Source: Chrysomallon squamiferum (lineage: Eukaryota; Mollusca; Gastropoda; Neomphalida; Peltospiridae). From it: 52,500 bases of DNA. The first letter of the stretch is position 1; the number at the start of each line of letters is the position of its first letter. Shown here piece by piece: positions 12,351-22,785 of this stretch. The notes below the pieces were generated by a model, which saw only the letters and a list, made by a program, of their open reading frames with translations, was not told where the DNA came from and did no database searches. The position numbers and the translations under genes are program-made. Location of the stretch: contig CM022665.1 of NCBI GenBank assembly GCA_012295275.1, positions 30,315,457 to 30,367,956 of the forward strand. The letters are read 5' to 3'.

Positions 12351-12745
12351 AATGATCCACTGCATTCGTGCCCTCGCCCGAGTGCCGAACAAATCAATAA
12401 TTTCCTCATTTTGTATTCTGGACAACCAGCTCAGCGCTGGCTCTGAAACCGTGTTCCAGCTTAAAGTGGCGCTAACGTCTGTCCCCCACCAAAGCACCCG
12501 ACAGAACGGGTCACCCGTGGCAGAAAGGAGTTAGAATTTCTTCAAATCGTAAAGGATCATGTACCGCAGTTTGGCGATTATGACGTAAAGGAGGAAATTC
12601 TGTTCCATGCGTATGCAACACCAATGGCGGTCTAGAAACAATATGGCGTCAACATCTTCATTGACAGTTAAACGCATGTGTTAGTAAGGAATGAATACGC
12701 GGGATCTTTCGCTAGCGTGTTCATACTTACAACGAGGAAGCCAAG
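12351..12745 (+). promoter_or_regulatory. Candidate promoter and 5'-UTR exon
   Basis: This is one of the more GC-rich stretches of the window. It holds a CRE-like TGACGTAA at 12581-12588, a CCAAT box fused to GGCGG at 12631-12640, and a YY1-like AATATGGCG at 12650-12658. About 90 bases further on, the sequence CCAAG/GTAAGG gives a near-perfect splice donor, with the exon ending at 12745. Motif order and spacing fit a core promoter followed by a short non-coding first exon. The transcription start cannot be placed from sequence alone, and the island might instead be an enhancer or an old element. Confidence 0.3.
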
Positions 12746-12890
12746 GTAAGGAACGCGACTAAGTATTGTCATTTTAGATTCACAGATCGCACAGATATTG
12801 TTTTTATCAAACAAAAAACGTTGCCTGAGTGTGTACCAATTATTCTGAAAGATCGATCTATCATTTTTTTTTTCCCATCCCTTATTTTAG
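12746..12890 (+). other. Candidate intron, 145 bp
   Basis: It begins GTAAGG after CCAAG. It ends in a strong pyrimidine tract (about 12864-12888) closing with TTTTAG, AG at 12889-12890. A nearer TTTTAG at 12777 would leave only about 30 bases, too short for a normal intron. Both ends agree well with the U2-type consensus. The intron is short for a large genome, and splicing is inferred only from these motifs. Confidence 0.3.
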
Positions 12891-12967
12891 TTACAATTCT
12901 AATCTGTACTCAATTTCATTTTTTTTCAATATATTTTATTTCGGGCCAATTTAATCTTAAAAAAGAA

Positions 12968-13243
12968 ATGATTTTAACTATAGTTGTATTACAAATGGTA
13001 ATTGTGTGTGTAAAAGTTTTGTCCCAAACTAATATTCAAGTTCCAGTATTAAGCAGACTGATGGAATGTTATAGAAGATTTAACAAATATCTAGACCTTA
13101 AATGGCCAAAGAGCAATCAACCATGTGGTAGCTCTACCAGAGGTCTTAGAAACGAAAGCATCGATAGTTCCATTCCATTTACAGCCATATTCGATCGGCT
13201 CGCCAGTTATGTTCAGAGAGTAGATCTGGCATCACTAACATAA
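12968..13243 (+). CDS. Candidate small secreted protein (91 aa), unknown family
   Basis: The protein is not recognised. The ATG at 12968 is the first ATG after the predicted acceptor at 12890, with a purine at -3. Residues 1-19 look like a signal peptide: a hydrophobic Ile/Leu/Val core and a plausible cleavage after Val-Leu-Ser at residue 19. The remaining 72 residues are hydrophilic and basic, with two cysteines (residues 34 and 53) that could form one disulfide, and a Cys-Tyr-Arg-Arg motif. No clear dibasic-Gly amidation signal is seen. Translation ends with TAA at 13241. The same frame is open back to 12821, so a 140-codon unspliced reading is possible. An ORF this long can arise by chance in 52 kb of AT-rich DNA, so the call rests on the coincidence of promoter motifs, splice sites, signal peptide and poly(A) signal. 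Confidence 0.28.
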   Translation: MILTIVVLQMVIVCVKVLSQTNIQVPVLSRLMECYRRFNKYLDLKWPKSNQPCGSSTRGLRNESIDSSIPFTAIFDRLASYVQRVDLASLT

Positions 13244-13527
13244 TGGAGTGTCTGTTGCATAATTTATATACAAACCCAGCGATCATGCTTGCTGTGTACA
13301 CGAGAGGCTGTCAATAACGACATCAGAGAAGACAGTGGTATTGTTCGAACCAGCGTTAAAAATACCACGTTATATCTGAAATGTTAATGAGACTGAGTAG
13401 AAATCAAAAAGTGGGTATAGAGACCAAACCGTTTGGAGATAAAAGTGCATTTATCATTAGCAGAGTTTTAAAGTTCTTTAGCGGTACTGGTATTAGTAAT
13501 ACATATTTGTTTCCTTGTTTTGTCTTC

Positions 13528-13533
13528 AATAAA
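13528..13533 (+). terminator. Poly(A) signal AATAAA
   Basis: A canonical AATAAA lies 285 bases after the stop codon of the candidate secreted-protein ORF, a reasonable 3'-UTR length. AATAAA is common by chance in DNA this AT-rich, so position is the only support. Confidence 0.25.
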
Positions 13534-13559
13534 CTGGCCTAATTTCTATTTCAAGAAGA

Positions 13560-14338
13560 AAGAGGCAATTTATAAAGTTCAGGGTCTTTTTTCTCTGAAT
13601 AACCAGGAAAAAACTCCAACAAAAAAAAAAAAAAAAAAACCCAGAAAATAATAAAAAGATGTTTGCATTCTTCTACATGAAGTGAAAACCACTTGTTAAA
13701 CTTATGGGTTATTAGTTAATTTTTTTTTTTTTTAATATTATTTATTAATGCTATTGTTTTGCACCTGTAACAAAAGTTAATAATTTGCCATATTTCGCCC
13801 GTTTGAAAATCACACACACACACGCACGCACACACATACACACACACGTATACACGTATCTTATCCATGATCTATAGGTTAATGAGTGTATGGTATTTAT
13901 TAATGTTGATAACAGTAATTAAAATTAATTAAAGATGATTCTAAAATAAAATGATATTCATCGAAAGAAATAATAAATAATAATATATATATAATGGAAC
14001 TCACTTCATTTTGAAATTAACTACCACAGTGACGGTGCTTCATTTTTTGAAAATCCTGTATATGGTCCAACATGGTATTTGACTGTGTCATTCATAACAT
14101 TTTGCTTCTCCACTTACCATATACAGACGTGATCCAAGGCCTAAGACCATAATTTCGATTTTGGTGAAAGAAAACCATAAACATTTGAAAAATATTATTA
14201 TAAATTGATAAGTATATGTGCATAAATCAAGGCAGATACAAGTTGTAATTTATACGTTTATCTGTTTAAGAATATGCTGGCCTTTTGTAGGGGATTATAG
14301 AAATTTTGGTTACGAGGTAGTTTCTTCTGCCCACTGTG
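13560..14338. other. AT-rich DNA with poly(A), (CA)n and a minor minus-strand open stretch
   Basis: An A19 tract lies near 13621 and a CA/CG-rich run at 13812-13855. Between about 14170 and 14000 the minus strand has two short open stretches in different frames and a GGTAAGTGG donor-like site near 14115. They are too short and disjoint to call an exon. Confidence 0.5.
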
Positions 14339-14339
14339 T

Positions 14340-14341
14340 AC

Positions 14342-14377
<36 letters not shown>

Positions 14378-14460
14378 TAATAGTATTTCTGTCTCTCTAG
14401 AGTGCGAGACACACATACATACAGATAAACACACACACACACACACACATATATATATGA
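14340..14460. repeat. (TA)n(CA)n and (AC)n(AT)n microsatellites
   Basis: A TA-then-CA tract occupies 14341-14377, and an AC-then-AT tract lies at about 14428-14458. Between them is a stretch with TCTCTCTAG and a CATACATACA run. Confidence 0.9.
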
Positions 14461-15154
14461 ATAGACGAAACGACAACAACAATAATAATAATATTAAAAT
14501 TTAAAGGCAAGATAATTATGTTTGTTTTTCTTAAGCTCTCGTGAACGTACGTTGCTCTCGAATCAGCGTAACATCAAAACAGTCGGACCTAAATGAAAAA
14601 CCAAAATCAAAGTTCCAGTCTTCTTGTTTATTAACCTTTTATGTCAGGAATAACATCACTGTTAACAATTCATACACTTTATTCAGTTATTACAAGACAT
14701 AAATAATGACAAATGAAACTCTTGTTCAAGCATACCTGTTCTTTTAACTAAGAAGGAGAGAAGTGATGTTAACTATTAATATATTTATTCTGTGTAAATA
14801 AAAAATATTTTTGTTTGAAAAAACAATATATATAAAGACAGTGCATGTTCGTGATTTTCGTCTTTTATCATTAACAAGGAGAGTATCTCAGCTTTCAGAG
14901 AGAGGTGAGTGCACCATCATTGTTGCCACACAACCGCAATACATAGCAAATAAATAAATTAAGCACCGGATAATTCCTACTTTGGCCTGCTAAGTAGATA
15001 TTCGTATTTTAAAGTACAAGCAATTGTAAATTCAGTTTTTGTTTTATTTAGATGTCTAATATACACAAACCGATGGCCATTCTTTTCTTCTTCTTCTTTT
15101 TTCAAATTTTATAAAGAAACTTGCCTCTGTGTATTTGTTTTGTTTTGTTTTTAA

Positions 15155-15185
<31 letters not shown>

Positions 15186-15660
15186 ACATATATATATACA
15201 TATTTTTTTAATTTATTTTTTCCGATATAAGCTTAATACAATGCACATTTTCCGAAGTCAGACGAAAGCTCAAAACATAATTTATTTCATTCCCCGATGA
15301 TCTGATTTTATTTTTATTGCTGTTGTATCTGCTGTTATGGATATGAATGTTGCGTGTTTTCTGACCCATCTGAAATGCTTTATTTTACGAAACAGACCAG
15401 TATACTCGTAACGCCGCCGTAAAGAACAATGCCGGTTTAATAGTATTGTAATGGCGTTATTGATTTTCGTTAAAGGGATTCCGTACCGAAGTGTAGCGTA
15501 TGCTGCATATATTAATTAATTTATCAATCGAAATGTATGCAAGCTTTGTGAAATGTCAAAGTGTGGTGAGGTCTGCTGTATATTCCAACACGTATTGTAA
15601 TCTTTAAGTGGGTATTGGATAAACTGTACGGTGTAGTATGATATATTAATGTATTGGAAA
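14461..15660. other. AT-rich non-coding DNA with an (AT)n tract
   Basis: No gene is seen. An (AT)n run lies at about 15156-15180. Sequence from 15230 to 15650 is more complex but has no recognised motif or convincing frame. Confidence 0.6.
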
Positions 15661-15760
15661 GAACGGAAGCGATCGCCGTGGCCTAGAGGATATTAGTTAA
15701 ATGGGATGCGACATTTCATTATCACATCACATTATAATGTAACGAATTAGATTCGCGTAA
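15661..15760 (+). repeat. Possible degenerate tRNA-derived SINE head
   Basis: TGGCCTAGAGG at 15679-15689 matches a Pol III A box (TGGCNNAGTGG) at every fixed position but one. No good B box is found at the expected distance, so the call rests on the A box and its GC-richer context only. Confidence 0.25.
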
Positions 15761-18368
15761 AGGTCGTTAACGTGTACCTTTGGTGGTACTAACATATGAC
15801 CTACATATATTTTCCGAATTACAGTTTTGTGTAACTAACGATCTGTCTGCACTAATAAAGTGTGACAAAAAAAAAGAAGAAGAAGAAAAAGCCCACAAAC
15901 AAACGAAAACAACAGTCTTAAATAAAGATGCAAGTAGGCCAAAACAAATAAATAAATAAAATAAAAAAAATTCTCTTCTTTTAAGACTTCAACAGGTGCA
16001 TGATAAATCTGAAAATAAATTACTGCTGAATTGCTAAATTCTCATTTTATCAAGTTTTTCTTACGTTTCTACGCACGAAATTATCTAACGATAACGAAGG
16101 AAAATGTCGTCCTTTATCAGCTGTTGTTTTATTGTATTTGATTAACAAAGACGGATGGTCGGAAGAAACAAGTAAAACGTAATGTATTTAGACCATTTGT
16201 TCATACCGCTCCAGGACTATCGAAAATCATTATACCATGTCTTTCACATATTATATCACAACAGAAAACCTGCCTACAAAATACACCATAGCGAATGAAT
16301 TAAAACAAATTCCACCATCGCAAAAGAAAATATGTGTGATTAGCTTTAACAGATGATAATTAGTTTGTACACATCTGTATAACTATCTGTGAAAAAATGT
16401 TATACTACTTCCTCAGCGAATGGTACTACGTATTTTTAAATAAAGATAACCAACTGTTAAACGTTATTACATTCTAATATAAAATACATAAGATGAATAC
16501 GTAAAGAAATTAAATATTTTGTACATATCGTAATGTACTGACCTATTTTTTATTTTTTTATATCAAGATTTATTCATGACCTAATAACGAACCTGGTATT
16601 TTACTGGTATTTAATACGGACCAAGCATGGTTAAAATGACTTTTGATTATTCACAGTCTGATACTAATAATTATGTTTCTGTCTCAGTTCTTATTCATTA
16701 GATAAGAGAGTTTTCATATCTTGCTGATGGTGGTGTAGATGATATGAAATAAATATGTCAGGAGATGTTTAATTACTAAAGGGAAGGTTGTGTTCTTTGT
16801 CTGGTAGCTTGCTAGATCCTTTCCCTCTGCAGCCTTTCCCGTTACAGTCAGTGTCAAAAATGTCGCGATATGTGCTTTCCTACCTAAGGGAAGGTTGTAA
16901 TCGAAAAGAGTAACCCAATACAGTATGACAACATATTTTCTCTTTCTTTTTGTATTGTCCTTAACCATATGCATGATCCAGTATCACATTACGTAGACTA
17001 CAAATGTGTTGAATGTTTGTTTAACAAAAATTCAACAGGTGAACAGAAATGAATGTCTCAAAACAACCGTAAAAAATTTGAATTAAAGCACAAAATACGT
17101 AGCAAAAAAAAAAATAATAATAATAAAAAAATCACAATTATATAGATCTTTATAAATGCAGGAGACGAGATCACGACACAGATATATTTATTTGACTTCT
17201 CTTATAAGAAAATTTTATTTATAAACTGAATCATTTGTACCTTATTTTCTTGTTCCAAAGCCACCACAGTGATTTCACTTAATTTTTTTCTGAATCCTGG
17301 ATTCGCCCTTGGTTGAAGAAATCAATCAACTGAAAATGCAATTACTTGGACTCTCAATAATTACGATGGACAAAAGCGCATGTTCAGGAATTTTGTATCT
17401 TCTTTCTAGGTTTCGGTAGGTAAATACAAGTAAATTTGTAACCTAATTTTTTTTTTTTTTCTTGCAAGAGAGGATAGGTGGATAAATGAATAAACTAGTA
17501 ATTAAAATATTATTGCATTTAAAAAAAAAAATCTTTTATTTATTTATTATTTATTTCCTATTATTATTTTTTTTATCTTCATCCTTATTGTTATTATTAT
17601 TATTATTATTATTATCATTTAATATACGAGTAAATAGACAAACAAATAAGCTTGCAATTTAGCTATTATACTCTGTTAAAATCAGTATAATTTTTAAAGT
17701 TAACAACCGCAATCCGATTATTATCATTTATGGATAACTACCATCAAAGACAAACCTTCATGTTTCCTGCAACACTTGGAAAAACGGTCATTAAAAATTT
17801 AATGCCAGGAAATAAATCACATAAAATCGTCTTATTATGAAATGGTAGGACTAGATAATCAAACAGCTCTGAGCAATTTAGCATTAATTTCTTCTGCTTC
17901 AAACACGACAGTTATTTGAAAACTGATCTGAAAAACATTCAAAAGGTCAGATTCCTGCTGCCGTGTAGTTGGTTATTTGAAAATAAAAAACAAATTAATA
18001 GTGATGTTTAAAAAAAAAAAAATAGAAAAATAAATAGAAAAAAAAAAAAATATATATATATATATATATTTTTTTATTATAATTTAATTTTGTATTTCTT
18101 TATTTGTTTTTTTGCTTGTTTTTATATTTGTTTAATTGTTGTTTTTTGTTTGTCTTTTTTCTTCTTTATTATTTATTATTTTCACTTTTATTTATTTATA
18201 TTTGTTTTATTTAATGTGATTTTCTTCATTTAATAAATGTATTTATTTTTAAATCTTTGACAGTTGCGCGAATTTATATAAAAAGAACATTTGTTTAATA
18301 TTATTTTCTACCAGGTTTTTTCATGACATACTAATAATAAATATAGAGGAATTATTAACTAAATTCGC
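15761..18368. other. AT-rich non-coding DNA
   Basis: Includes small A-rich tracts (15867, 17105), TTTA/TTA runs at 17538-17620 and AT runs at 18045-18075. The minus frame 16974-16714 has a 13-base direct repeat inside it (AAGGGAAGGTTGT at 16779 and 16886, 107 bases apart) but no known domain. Nothing else is recognised. Confidence 0.55.
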
Positions 18369-18424
18369 CTCTGAGATCGAACGAGTCACTATCTATATAA
18401 CCTATCCACTCTGCCATCCGGCAT
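18369..18424 (-). repeat. Degenerate tRNA-like SINE head (minus strand)
   Basis: On the minus strand TGGCAGAGTGG (18416-18406) is an exact match to the A-box consensus TGGCNNAGTGG, and CGTTCGATCTC (18383-18373) matches most of the B box. The boxes are 22 bases apart, about 11 fewer than in a normal tRNA, so this is a decayed tRNA-derived repeat, not a functional tRNA. Any SINE body would extend toward lower coordinates, where only AT-rich sequence is seen. Confidence 0.45.
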
Positions 18425-18640
18425 CCCTGTTATTCTGACGATTGTTTCCATAGCAACCAGAACCCATGAGAGCCTTAAATGGTATCTGTAGACCGTTACC
18501 ACGCATCACTGCAGGTTGCTTCCATATGTTCATTGATTCTGCAGAATGTGACCGAAATCTCGCGCTTATACAATATGTAGAGCTTTTTTCCTGGGACGAC
18601 ATCACGCAATGAAGACCGCATATTGATAAATAATCATTGC
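18425..18640. promoter_or_regulatory. GC-richer island with a near-canonical RFX X-box
   Basis: GTTTCCATAGCAAC at 18444-18457 (GTTGCTATGGAAAC on the minus strand) satisfies the X-box pattern GTHNYYATRRNAAC known from ciliary genes and is two bases from the symmetric GTTGCCATGGCAAC. The surrounding 200 bases are more complex than the flanks, and the minus strand is open for 67 codons (18605-18402), but no protein family is recognised. It may be a conserved regulatory element or a promoter. Confidence 0.35.
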
Positions 18641-18719
18641 CATAAGTCTTTATTTGTTTTTTATTTTTTCAATATTTTTATTTTTGTAAAAACGTGCTGA
18701 CACGCTAAACATTAACAGA

Positions 18720-18836
18720 GATAAAAGTGAGAGTAATCATCATTATCAATGCCATCATTATCGATGTAATCATTATTATCATCACCACAATTATCATCAT
18801 CAACATCATCATTACCATCATCAGTGTTGCTGGACT
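18720..18836. repeat. Degenerate (ATC/ATT)n trinucleotide tract
   Basis: An imperfect trinucleotide array in which ATC, ATT and ACC units alternate. Confidence 0.85.
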
Positions 18837-18895
18837 GCATGACACAGTCGTTTCATTATTAAATTAAGAAATATAAAACTAGATAGAGACACAGA

Positions 18896-19012
18896 AACAC
18901 ACACACACATACACACACACACATACATACATACACACGCACACACATACATACATACACACGCACACACATACATACAAAATACACACAGGTACATACA
19001 TACAGACAGGCA
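18896..19012. repeat. (CA)n/(CATA)n array with a short higher-order repeat
   Basis: A CA-rich tract in which a block of three CATA units followed by CACACGCACACA is repeated about 26 bases apart, then decays toward 19012. Confidence 0.9.
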
Positions 19013-20820
19013 TATAAATACATAATTATATTGATAATCACAGAGAGAAAATAAAAGACAAAATATGATTTTATTTTTCAAATTTAACAAACTCACGCAC
19101 ACTCATACACAAAACACGCATTGTATATATATATATATCTGTAGGAGTACAAGGTCTAAACCCCAATCAAAGAGCTTTCAGAATTTAACGACATAACTAA
19201 CACACCACCTGTGGCTTTGTAACAGACTTTAAAATCAGCTGAAACTGTCGTCATTACACGGGTATGCTACTGTTGCTAATTGTTGTTCATTGTCCACGTA
19301 CGCAAATGAACAGATGTGTTTCGTTCCAGATGTCACAATGGGCTCATTGCAGAGCGAGATTAGAAGCCGATTGCTATCATTGGTGCCACTGCACGGCCTT
19401 TTGCATTCACATGATAAATTGTCTTTCAAATTGATTGCAACCTGAACTCAAGTTGTTGCTGTTGGAAGGTGTCTCCTGATACCAGGAGTTTGCACTAACG
19501 TTAGTTGGGCTTCTGAAACAGTGATCAGCAAGAAACGGAATATTTAGTGCCAAGCAACAGCTGATATTGTTACATCACCAGGGAATGCTTGGAAACATAG
19601 ATTATTCAATGTAATTGGGGTTATTATTCAAATTATTCTGTTTGAGTTAAAGCCTGATATAAGCACATTGTCATGGTACAGACGAAACTGCAGGAATCAT
19701 GTAACAGAACTCTAGTTTGCTGACTAGAGCTAGAGATTAGAGGTTACTTGGAGTCAGTGTGTCCTGTCACATTGTATTATTATTATTCTGTCCTATTACC
19801 TTTTAATATCATATACTATCTTTTTTTTCCCATTGCCCTATGTTAAACCTAACACAGATTATTTCTCTGATAAATTAACAGAACTACGCACATTCACGTA
19901 ACAAAGTGGGAAAGAATCTGTGGTTTGTGATCTGGCACTGTAGACCTATTTATTAATTATGTTTCGTCTATCTGAATACAATCTAAGGTTTCCGGTTTAA
20001 TTAATCTAGAATAATTCCACACCGGCAGATTCGTGGTAACGTGTGGCTAGAATGTCAGCAGATAGAAGATTACTGGTAGCAGGTCATTAGATGGTTTGCT
20101 TGGCTTTATTTGACTCAGCCCTCGATGCTTTCACGGTATGTCAGAGGAATTATACTAAGCCGCGAAAAGAAAATCTTCAAACTTCAGTATTAACTTTAGT
20201 AAACATGTAATCTTGGTGATCCATTTAGAGCTTATTTTTAGCGCTGGTCCGAATTTCATCATATTTAATTTTAAAAAGCTCTCATTACAGTTTAATGCAA
20301 TTTTTTTTAAAGAATAATCAAATAATCATATTTTTTTTCTTAAATTTAAATATAACACGCCTACGTGTATTTTTAGTGGACAACATTTATCATATTTTCT
20401 ATTACTTATGAACTAGAGAATAAAAAAAAAAAATGTATCTATGTTATGGCGCCAAGATATCACATTTGTGTCAAATCTTTTTGCAAACTGTAACGTTTTA
20501 CGCCATCACATTTTTAATTTCCATTTGGGATGATATGTACTGGTTATATATTTATTAATTATATTTTTCAACTAAAGCATTATTACTATCCGCTTTTCAC
20601 AGTCCTATCCACTTTTCATGTTCTAAATTTCTTTACAACCGCTTCGTCCTTGCCAGAAAGGAAACAAGTTTAATCAGATTTTTTTTTATTTTTTTTATGT
20701 GGGCTATAAAGGACGGCCATCTTTAATATGATTCTACGTGGATCACGTTTTAGGTCGAGTTTTCTTTTCCCTATTCTGCTAGACGTGAGGAGTGAGAAGG
20801 TTGACATGTAATCTATTGAT
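19013..20820. other. Unique DNA, moderately complex, no recognised gene
   Basis: Region 19140-19790 has near-balanced composition in places. A small hairpin (CTCCTG at 19473-19478 with CAGGAG at 19483-19488) is present. The minus frame 19429-19235 has five cysteines but no signal peptide, splice context or known pattern. From 19800 to 20690 AT richness returns. Confidence 0.45.
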
Positions 20821-20910
20821 CTGTAGCGGTGTGATCGACAAGGTATTACGGTTCTCGCATATTGAAGTGCAGTGGGTTATATACTGAGTTCAAGTATGTC
20901 AGGAATGATT
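20821..20910 (+). repeat. Possible tRNA-derived SINE remnant
   Basis: AGTTCAAGTAT at 20887-20897 matches most of the B-box consensus (GGTTCRANTCC), and TAGCGGTGTGAT at 20824-20835 weakly matches an A box. The spacing is longer than in a tRNA, so an insertion or a false A box is likely. Confidence 0.25.
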
Positions 20911-21506
20911 CGCTGATCGTCACAGAAAACCGCCAGTAATGATGACACATTAAACCCTTAAGAAGTCCACGTCAAAAATGGCCTCAGTTTGAAAACGTAT
21001 TATATTTATTCACCTGTTACTTCTGGTAAACTGAGCACCAGTGTTCATTTTAAACTGTGGGAAAAACATACCGTTGTTTTTATTGCGCTCAGTATACACA
21101 AATAATCCATTCCTAAGCAGAATTTCGCATAATCCCTTGTTCTTACATCGTTCATCATTTTGACATCAATGCGTCATAGACTACTTTCTCTATACATCTT
21201 TTATGTCTTTCCTCGTTTATCTTCATGATTGGAGAGAAAAAAATTAAGAATATTACCGCACAGAGCTAGCCACATTCTCTGCGGCGACATTATTTTAACG
21301 TGTGGTAATGAGAATGCATTGTGACAGATTTAGGTTGCACACAGATTTGACAAAGAAAGTAACGACGACTAATCTTTATGTAAATTTGTCTCTGTTACAT
21401 TGTAAACATCATTAGAGAGAAAAAGTGATAACGAGAAACATAACAGTCAGACAGAAAGACAAACAGAAATAGAGAGAGTCTGTGTGTAATAAAGATAATT
21501 AACTAA

Positions 21507-21541
<35 letters not shown>

Positions 21542-22636
21542 AGAAAAGAAAGAAAACAGAAAGATAGAGAGAATCGTGATAATTCTTTTGAAATATATTC
21601 AGATTTTTTAATTAAACCGAAGGAACATTTTGGTGTAAAAATATGAGTATTTTGGACAAAAAGATTAAAATAATTAAATAAATAAAAGTAGGAAAAAAGA
21701 AGAAAAAAGTAAAGATACCTACATCAGTTATAAGTTATTATTTGAATGAAATATATTATTACTATGAGCCAAATGGCTTGTTAAAACTAATAAACCATTA
21801 TTTACCATCAGTATAATTATTATCCACCTACACGACAAACGATCAGTGTAATGTAACATATAGGTACATTTTCTCTCCTAAATATAATATATTTCACTGA
21901 TGTCAATGTACATATTATGAATTTATATATATATATATATATAAAATAAATAAACAAATAAATAAATAAATAAAGCCACATATTTCTAAGGAGGCGGCGC
22001 ACATATATAGTTTCTTCTCTTAAATAAAAATAAATTAAATTCACTGTAATAATGCTTCTACATCCTTTTTCTGAAAAATTACGAGTATTTTGAATATACT
22101 TTTTTTTAGCGGATATGTACGTATGTATGTATGTTTGAGTATTTATGTGCTTTTTTGTATGTATATGGGCTGTGTATGTATCTGTGTATATATATGTATA
22201 CGTTATTAAATATTTATATGCACATAAACACACATCCAAAACAAAACTCTCACACAAGTGACGTCGGTTATTGCCTACACATAAAGTGCAGGACGCGATG
22301 GGAAATGAATATAAGTGACTGAAGAATCACACAAACACGTATAATATCAACTTCCATTGACATTAAAGTTATTTCAAATGCAGATTTCTCAGCAGTGATA
22401 ATCAAAACTCTCCATAAAAATAACCAGACACAATATTTTTTTCTTATCTTTTAAATATCAGACTGATAAGAGGCGCAGACGCCTACGTTGTATAAAGACT
22501 TCGCGTTGTACAAGAAAAGAGATACAAGGTCGTTTATCACTGTTTGAAACGGTTTCGTTTTTCAGAGAAATCGAATCCCCATTTATCATAACAATAACAG
22601 CGTTATGTTTACAACTGATTTATTCAATATTTCTTT
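20911..22636. other. AT-rich non-coding DNA with A28, (AT)n and (GTAT)n tracts
   Basis: A homopolymer of 28 A lies at 21510-21537, (AT)n then (AAAT)n at about 21926-21975, and a degenerate (GTAT)n tract at about 22116-22203. The open frames at 21820-22322 follow these repeats. No gene is recognised. Confidence 0.6.
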
Positions 22637-22785
22637 TAAAAATTCAATTCATAAGTTTTTCTTAAAACTTCACTGAAGAAATTATTCTATTAAAATTCAG
22701 TGAATATATTATTCATTATAAAATTCAATTAATAAATTATTCGTAAGTGTCAGTTCATAAATTATTCCCCCAAAAAAAACTAATT
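22637..22785. repeat. Diverged 28-bp minisatellite, about 5 copies
   Basis: Units begin near 22637, 22664, 22692, 22720 and 22746, giving a period of 26-28 bases. Each follows the pattern AAAATTCANTNAATAA and then an ATTATTC-like segment. Copies differ at many positions, so the array is old. Further decayed copies may continue to about 22870. Confidence 0.6.

Noticed and set aside
13990-14180. Minus-strand open pieces with a GGTAAGTGG donor-like site
   Set aside because: The readable pieces are about 25 codons each in different frames, and the donor falls inside one of them. No consistent exon can be drawn.
21820-22257. A 145-codon minus-strand frame
   Set aside because: It crosses (GTAT)n, (AAAT)n and (AT)n tracts; the composition is Ile/Tyr/Thr/His repeats with no domain.
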